A DNA stretch of 8,616 nt from CAVPRW01 sp046727435 [NCBI: bacterium] (GTDB lineage Bacteria > Tectomicrobia > Entotheonellia > J063): NCBI GenBank assembly GCA_046727435.1, contig JBKPCR010000479.1, forward strand, positions 1 through 8,616, written 5' to 3'. This document shows positions 4,841-8,616 of the stretch, piece after piece. The position numbers and the translations under genes were made by a program. Below the pieces are notes generated by a model. It was not told where the DNA came from. It searched no databases and worked only from the letters and a program-made list of their open reading frames with translations. The stretch's first letter is position 1, and the number at the start of each line of letters is the position of its first letter.

Positions 4841-6286
4841 ATGGGTTATGAAGCCAAGCTCAGCCTCACGCAGGCGCCAGTCCTGGCCCTCAACGCCGCC
4901 CTCCTCCAAGCCATCAAGCTGCTCCCGATGGCGCGCCAGGAACTCGTCAATACCATCCAGCAGGCGCTCATGGAGAACCCGATGCTGGAGGAGGTGGCCG
5001 TCGAAGAGGACGGCGATCCCCCGACCGTGGAGCAGGATGCCCCCGGCCCTGCCGACGCCGCCGACGGCGTGAAGGACGGCGCCGAGCTGTACGACATCAA
5101 CTGGGCGACGTACGTCCCCGAGGACTGGGAGTGGAAGGGCGTGGCTTCCGCGGAGTACGAGGAGCACGTCGCCTTCGAGAACACCGTGCGCACGCCCATG
5201 ACTCTCCAGGAACACCTGCTCACGCAGCTCTTGACGGCCACTAGTGATACCTGTGAGCGCCGCGTCGGGGCCTTCCTGATCGGCAATATCGACGAGGAGG
5301 GCTACCTGCGCTGCGAGCTCGAGGAGGCGGTCGCTGCCACGAAGACGAACCGCGGCACCGTCGAGCGGCTCTTGGGCATCATCCAGTCCTTCGACCCTAC
5401 AGGGGTGGGAGCACGCGACCTGCGCGAGTGCCTGCGGCTGCAGGTCCACGCCCTCGGGCTCGAGGGCTCGCTCCTCGACACTCTTGTCGCCGACTACCTG
5501 CCCCAGATCGGAGCCCGTGGGCTGCCGCACCTGGCCGACCTCGCCAAAGAAATCACCAAGCGCCTGAACCTCGCCCCCAAGGAGGTGGCGCTGGCCCTGC
5601 AGCTGTTGCACACCCTCGACCCAAGGCCGGGGCTGCGCTTCGACAGCGCGCCCTCCGAAACCATCGTACCGGACGTCGTCGTCATGAAAGCGGGCAACGA
5701 CTACCAGGTCCTCCTGAATGACGAGGGCATCCCGCGGCTGCGCATCAGCGCCACCTACCGGCCCCTGCTGCGACGAGGCCGGCCCGAGGAGAAACACTAC
5801 CTGGGTGAGAAGCTGCGCGCAGCCATCGAATTCATCCGCAGCATCGAGCAGCGCCGGCAGACCCTCTACAAAGTGGCCACCAGCATTGTCACCTTCCAGC
5901 GCGAGTTCTTCGAGCGTGGCCTGGCGCACCTCAAACCACTGGTGCTCAGGGACGTGGCCGAGGACATCGGCATGCACGAGTCCACCGTCAGTCGCATCAT
6001 CACCAACAAGTACATGGACACCGAGCGTGGCCTTTTCGAACTCAAGTACTTCTTCCACAGCGGGATCGAGACCGACAACGGCGAGAGGCTCTCCTCGCTG
6101 ACTGTGAAGGAGCGCATCAAGCAATTGGTGGCGGCGGAAGACCTGGCGAAGCCGCTCACCGACCAGCAGCTGGTCGAGCGTCTCGCGGCCGAGTCCATCA
6201 AAATTGCGCGGCGCACCGTGGCCAAGTACCGATGCGAGCTCAAGGTTCCGCAGGCCAACCACCGCAAACGTCTGCGCGAGCTGTAG
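4841..6286 (+). CDS. rpoN: RNA polymerase sigma-54 factor RpoN
   Basis: RpoN directs core RNA polymerase to -24/-12 promoters and needs an AAA+ enhancer-binding activator to open DNA; it classically serves nitrogen, motility and stress regulons. The 481-residue product is of normal family length with all regions present. Region I is at about 1-45 (LSLTQAPVLALNAALLQAIK, then NPMLEE). The acidic region II spans about 46-105. The core-binding domain (FDPTGVGARDLRECL, LDPRPGLRF) and the LKPLVLRDVAEDIGMHESTVSRI helix-turn-helix (about 368-386) follow. The diagnostic RpoN box ARRTVAKYR is at 456-464. Usual neighbours lptB, hpf and ptsN are absent; it stands alone between comM-like fragments 2 and 3. 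A 12-residue longer form from ATG 4805 is possible. The gene is intact and GC-rich with no sign of decay. It may be the sole copy or an extra paralogue; the window cannot tell. Confidence 0.97.
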   Translation: MGYEAKLSLTQAPVLALNAALLQAIKLLPMARQELVNTIQQALMENPMLEEVAVEEDGDPPTVEQDAPGPADAADGVKDGAELYDINWATYVPEDWEWKGVASAEYEEHVAFENTVRTPMTLQEHLLTQLLTATSDTCERRVGAFLIGNIDEEGYLRCELEEAVAATKTNRGTVERLLGIIQSFDPTGVGARDLRECLRLQVHALGLEGSLLDTLVADYLPQIGARGLPHLADLAKEITKRLNLAPKEVALALQLLHTLDPRPGLRFDSAPSETIVPDVVVMKAGNDYQVLLNDEGIPRLRISATYRPLLRRGRPEEKHYLGEKLRAAIEFIRSIEQRRQTLYKVATSIVTFQREFFERGLAHLKPLVLRDVAEDIGMHESTVSRIITNKYMDTERGLFELKYFFHSGIETDNGERLSSLTVKERIKQLVAAEDLAKPLTDQQLVERLAAESIKIARRTVAKYRCELKVPQANHRKRLREL

Positions 6287-6288
6287 GG

Positions 6289-6310
6289 CATCCGTGAGAG
6301 TGGACGGATG
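6289..6310 (+). terminator. Stem-loop just after rpoN
   Basis: CATCCGT at 6289-6295 pairs with ACGGATG at 6304-6310 over seven bases, loop GAGAGTGG, beginning three bases after the rpoN stop. There is no T-run, so it may protect the 3' end of the message or act with Rho rather than terminate alone. Confidence 0.35.
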
Positions 6311-6392
6311 AGGTCATGAGAGGGGCGACTTGGGAGGTGTTGAGACCAGACAGCGAACACGCAGGTCGGGCAGGGGCGCGCGTGATCGCCTC

Positions 6393-6733
6393 AACCGACT
6401 CCTGCTGGCTTACAGGAGTCGAACATCGCTGCTGCCACGGCGACTCACCACCATCCTCCCGGCCATAACCCTCACCGAAGCCCTTGAGACCACCCTCATC
6501 CAGCGCGACCCCGGCCTCACCGGCGACCGTATGGCGTTGGTGACGACGCGCCCGTGTCGCGCGCCCCACCATCCCATCTCGGATGCGGGGCTGATCGGCG
6601 GGGCCACGTGCCGATGCCGGGTGACGTGTCGCGGGCGCACAACGGTGTGCGCTGCCTGGATGCACGGCCCGCGTGCCGCCGCCACATGCTGGAGGTGCGG
6701 CGCCAGCCCCTGGAAGATGGCCTCCTCTCATAA
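6393..6733 (+). pseudogene. comM/yifB-like AAA+ ATPase fragment, copy 3 (frameshifted)
   Basis: [20 protein letters not shown] stands where ComM proteins have [19 protein letters not shown], so the Walker A loop is destroyed. [37 protein letters not shown] and GG follow in one frame. A missing G in a G-run (four at 6600-6603 where copy 2 has five at 4101-4105) shifts the frame. In the +1 frame the text continues [40 protein letters not shown], to TAA 6731-6733; the Walker B LDE is LDA. Residues 6574-6632 match copy 2 (4075-4134) in every base except that G. Clearly non-functional. Confidence 0.82.
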
Positions 6734-6997
6734 CCATTGCGAGCATATCGCGGACATCATGGCGCTGGCCGTGCTAGCGAAGAGGGTTGCTGACTGATCC
6801 TTGACGGTCTCAGGAGGGTACTGAACCGATCATATCTCTCGCCAGTCGGCTGGCCGCTCAGTGCATCTATTGCCCATGAGCCATGACGCCCTCACAATCG
6901 CGGGTGTCCAAGCAACCACTCCCGCCAGCGGTACCGCTTATGCTCCGCCGAAACCGACGGCACCATTTCACAGGCGGCTCACGAAGGGAGCACTCCT

Positions 6998-7824
6998 GGG
7001 GACTCTGCCGCAAATTTTCATTTGAGGCAGACAATTTGTGGTATGGTCTCTCCTTGTGCTCCACGGTAAATCGAGAGGGAGAGAGACGATGGCGGTCGGC
7101 TTCAAGGGGGCCCATTTCCCCAAGGCTATTATTCTCAGGGGCGTTCGCTGATGTGTGGCGTATCCACTGCGCACGCGCCATGTCGAAGCACGCATGCAAG
7201 AACGCGGCGTGTCGGTCGATGACGCGACGATCAACTGGTGGGTCGTGACATAGAGTCCGCAGCTGCAGGGGGCCTTTCCCCCCCCGCAAGCGACCCGTAT
7301 GGCTCAGCTGGCGCATGGGCGAAGCCTATCTCCGCATCAAGGGCTACTGGTATGATCGTTATCGTGCCATGGATACGAGCGGGCAAGCCATCGATTTTCT
7401 CCTCACGGCATACCAGGAGGAACCGGCGGCCAAGCGCTTCCTCACCAAGGCGATCCGCCGCCACGGCGGGCCTGAAAAGGTCGCGATTGACAGCAAGGAG
7501 GCCAATGCCATCGCGATTCGGCACTATAATGTCGAGCACGGCACTGCAATCGTCCTCTGGCAGGTCAAATAATTGAACAATATCGTCGCACAGGATCACC
7601 GAAGAGTGAAGCAGGTGACACGGCTCAGGTTAGGGGGCACTCGTGCGACGCCGCTCAAAGTATGCTGGCCGGTATTGAGCTCATGCGCATGATTTAGAAG
7701 AGACAGCGCGTGGTCAAGGCCGGAGAAGAGGACCGCCCTGCGGCCGCATGGTTCGACGCCCTGGCCGCCTCACCCCCCCCTGACAGGGGCACCTACATCG
7801 CCACGCAAAGCGTGCGACAACACC
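6998..7824 (+). mobile_element. Decayed IS6-family insertion sequence
   Basis: The left end GGGGACTCTGCCGCAAATTTT (6998-7018) has the look of IS6-family terminal repeats (IS26 type begins GGCTCTGTTGCAAA). A transposase pseudogene follows from 7089. The right end is uncertain: CGTGCGACAACACC at 7811-7824 is a weak complementary match. If right, the element ends only about 15 bases before the GH13 start codon. About 830 bp agrees with the 0.7-0.9 kb usual for the family. No 8-bp target duplication was identified. Confidence 0.72.
7089..7775 (+). pseudogene. IS6-family transposase pseudogene with lost catalytic residues
   Basis: From ATG 7089 (GGGAGAG upstream) it reads MAVGFKGAHFPKAIILRGVR, TGA (7149-7151), then CVAYPLRTRHVEARMQERGV and DDATINWWVV, TAG (7251-7253). 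An eight-C run (7278-7285) shifts the frame to KRPVWLSWRMGEAYLRIKGY. The longest open piece (7315-7572) holds AIDFLLTAYQEEPAAKRFLT, KVAIDSKEANAIAI and EHGTAIVLWQVK, then TAA at the tyrosine of QVKYLNN. LNNIVAQDHRRVK and, after another shift, MLAGIELMRMI, TAG and a FDALAA ending complete it. The first catalytic Asp (MDE-x-Y) is Gly at 7318-7320, and the catalytic Glu (EQDHR) is Ala at 7588-7590, so two of the three DDE residues are gone as well as the frame. Confidence 0.88.
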
Positions 7825-7838
7825 AAGCGAGGACGTCG

Positions 7839-8616
7839 ATGATCAACGACCTCTGGTACAAGAACGCGGTGATCTACTGCTTGTCTGTCAGCACCTACAT
7901 GGATGCCAATGGGGACGGGATCGGCGACTTCCAGGGGCTGACCCGCCGCCTGGATTACCTGCATGGGCTCGGCGTCACCGCCATCTGGCTGATGCCGTTC
8001 CAGACCTCCCCCCATCGCGACGACGGCTATGACGTGTCCGATTATTACGGCGTCGATCGACGCTACGGCACGTTTGGCGACTTCGTCGAGTTCACGCACG
8101 GGGCACACCAGCGCGGCATCCGCGTCATCATCGATCTCGTGGTGAACCACACCTCGAACGAGCACATCTGGTTCCAGGAGGCGCGGCGCGACCCCCATTC
8201 GAAGTACCGGGATTGGTATGTCTGGTCGAAGAAGAAGCCGCCGCGCGCGCAAGAAGGCATGGTGTTTCCCGGCGTGCAGAAGTCGACCTGGAGCTACGAC
8301 GAGCAGGCGAAAGCGTGGTACTTCCACCGCTTCTACGACTTCCAGCCGGACCTCAACACGTCAAACCCAGAGGTGCAGGCCGAGATTCTCAAGATCATGG
8401 GCTTTTGGATCCAGCTCGGCGTCTCCGGCTTCCGCATGGATGCGGTGCCGTTCATCATTGCCACCAAGGGTCCTCAGGTGAAGAAGCCGGAAGAGCAATA
8501 CGACATGCTCCGCAGCTTCCGCGAATTCCTGCAGTGGCGGCAGGGCGACTGCATCATTCTCGCGGAAGCCAACGTGTTGCCGGAGACCGACATGGAATAT
8601 TTCGGATCGGCCGGCG
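7839..8616 (+). CDS. GH13 alpha-amylase family enzyme, trehalose synthase/maltose glucosyltransferase-like (3' end cut by window)
   Basis: The first 259 residues of a GH13 (beta/alpha)8-barrel enzyme. It begins MINDLWYKNAVIYCLSVSTY, typical of trehalose-synthase-like proteins, followed by a calcium-type loop DANGDGIGD (22-30). Region I DLVVNH is at 99-104, region II GFRMDAV carries the nucleophile Asp201, and region III ILAEAN carries the acid/base Glu243. The second catalytic Asp of region IV lies beyond the window. PFQTSPHRDDGYDVSDYY (53-70) is the usual substrate-site segment. TreS interconverts maltose and trehalose in the cytoplasm; a related amylase or glucosidase role cannot be excluded. 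ATG 7839 is chosen for this family N-terminus and GAGGA at 7829-7833. The frame stays open upstream to the TAG at 7695-7697 through the tail of the IS6 relic, so gene callers may extend it wrongly. No decay is seen in the part shown. Confidence 0.93.
   Translation, partial: MINDLWYKNAVIYCLSVSTYMDANGDGIGDFQGLTRRLDYLHGLGVTAIWLMPFQTSPHRDDGYDVSDYYGVDRRYGTFGDFVEFTHGAHQRGIRVIIDLVVNHTSNEHIWFQEARRDPHSKYRDWYVWSKKKPPRAQEGMVFPGVQKSTWSYDEQAKAWYFHRFYDFQPDLNTSNPEVQAEILKIMGFWIQLGVSGFRMDAVPFIIATKGPQVKKPEEQYDMLRSFREFLQWRQGDCIILAEANVLPETDMEYFGSAG

Noticed and set aside
4667-6262. 531-residue open frame on the minus strand
   Set aside because: It is wholly antisense to rpoN, whose protein matches a known family from end to end; long antisense frames are common in GC-rich genes.
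7770-8327. 185-residue minus-strand open frame
   Set aside because: Antisense to the GH13 enzyme, whose catalytic motifs are all on the plus strand; no ribosome site or family likeness.
1-8616. CRISPR array, tRNA or rRNA genes
   Set aside because: No regularly spaced repeat series and no recognisable structural RNA were found on either strand.

Overview
The window looks like a high-GC Gram-negative bacterial chromosome. The evidence is sigma-54 (RpoN), a GH13 alpha-glucan enzyme, a periplasmic signal peptide and a lipobox. The lineage cannot be fixed from this sequence alone. The region is gene-poor and full of relics: only six reading frames look intact, and between them lie fragments of at least three insertion sequences, three pieces of a comM-like gene and a duplicated small lipoprotein gene.

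Layout. (1) 4-1734: two uncharacterised genes, a 67-aa two-helix membrane protein and a 308-aa membrane-anchored or exported protein. They are split by a decayed, internally deleted IS5-family element flanked by CATG repeats. Removing the element and one CATG restores an ATGA stop/start overlap, so this was a translationally coupled pair. The 308-aa gene is visibly more AT-rich than the rest. (2) 1735-2450: non-coding sequence and the first comM-like fragment. (3) 2455-3914: two diverged direct copies of a block of about 360-390 bp carrying a small lipoprotein gene. The first copy is broken by two TGA codons and the second is intact from a TTG start. Between them is a gene for a small Val-rich secreted protein. 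(4) 3909-4650: the second comM-like fragment, joined directly to the end of the lipoprotein block, then a strong hairpin and a possible IS630-type scrap. (5) 4651-6310: rpoN, preceded by a sigma-54-type -24/-12 element that overlaps a sigma-70-like promoter and a perfect palindrome. (6) 6393-6733: the third comM-like fragment, frameshifted. (7) 6734-6997 shows no gene; 6998 to about 7824 is a dead IS6-family element. (8) 7839 to the window edge: the N-terminal half of a trehalose-synthase-like GH13 enzyme.

How they may work together. RpoN is the one clear regulator, and its upstream site suggests it controls its own expression. It lacks the usual rpoN neighbours (lptB, hpf, ptsN). The two coupled membrane/envelope genes at the start probably act together but cannot be assigned a function. 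The three comM-like pieces lie in the same orientation; two of them share a 60-bp stretch that is almost identical although the sequence on either side has diverged. The best candidates for something undescribed are the IS-split coupled operon, the lipoprotein duplication with its comM junction, and the compact promoter upstream of rpoN.
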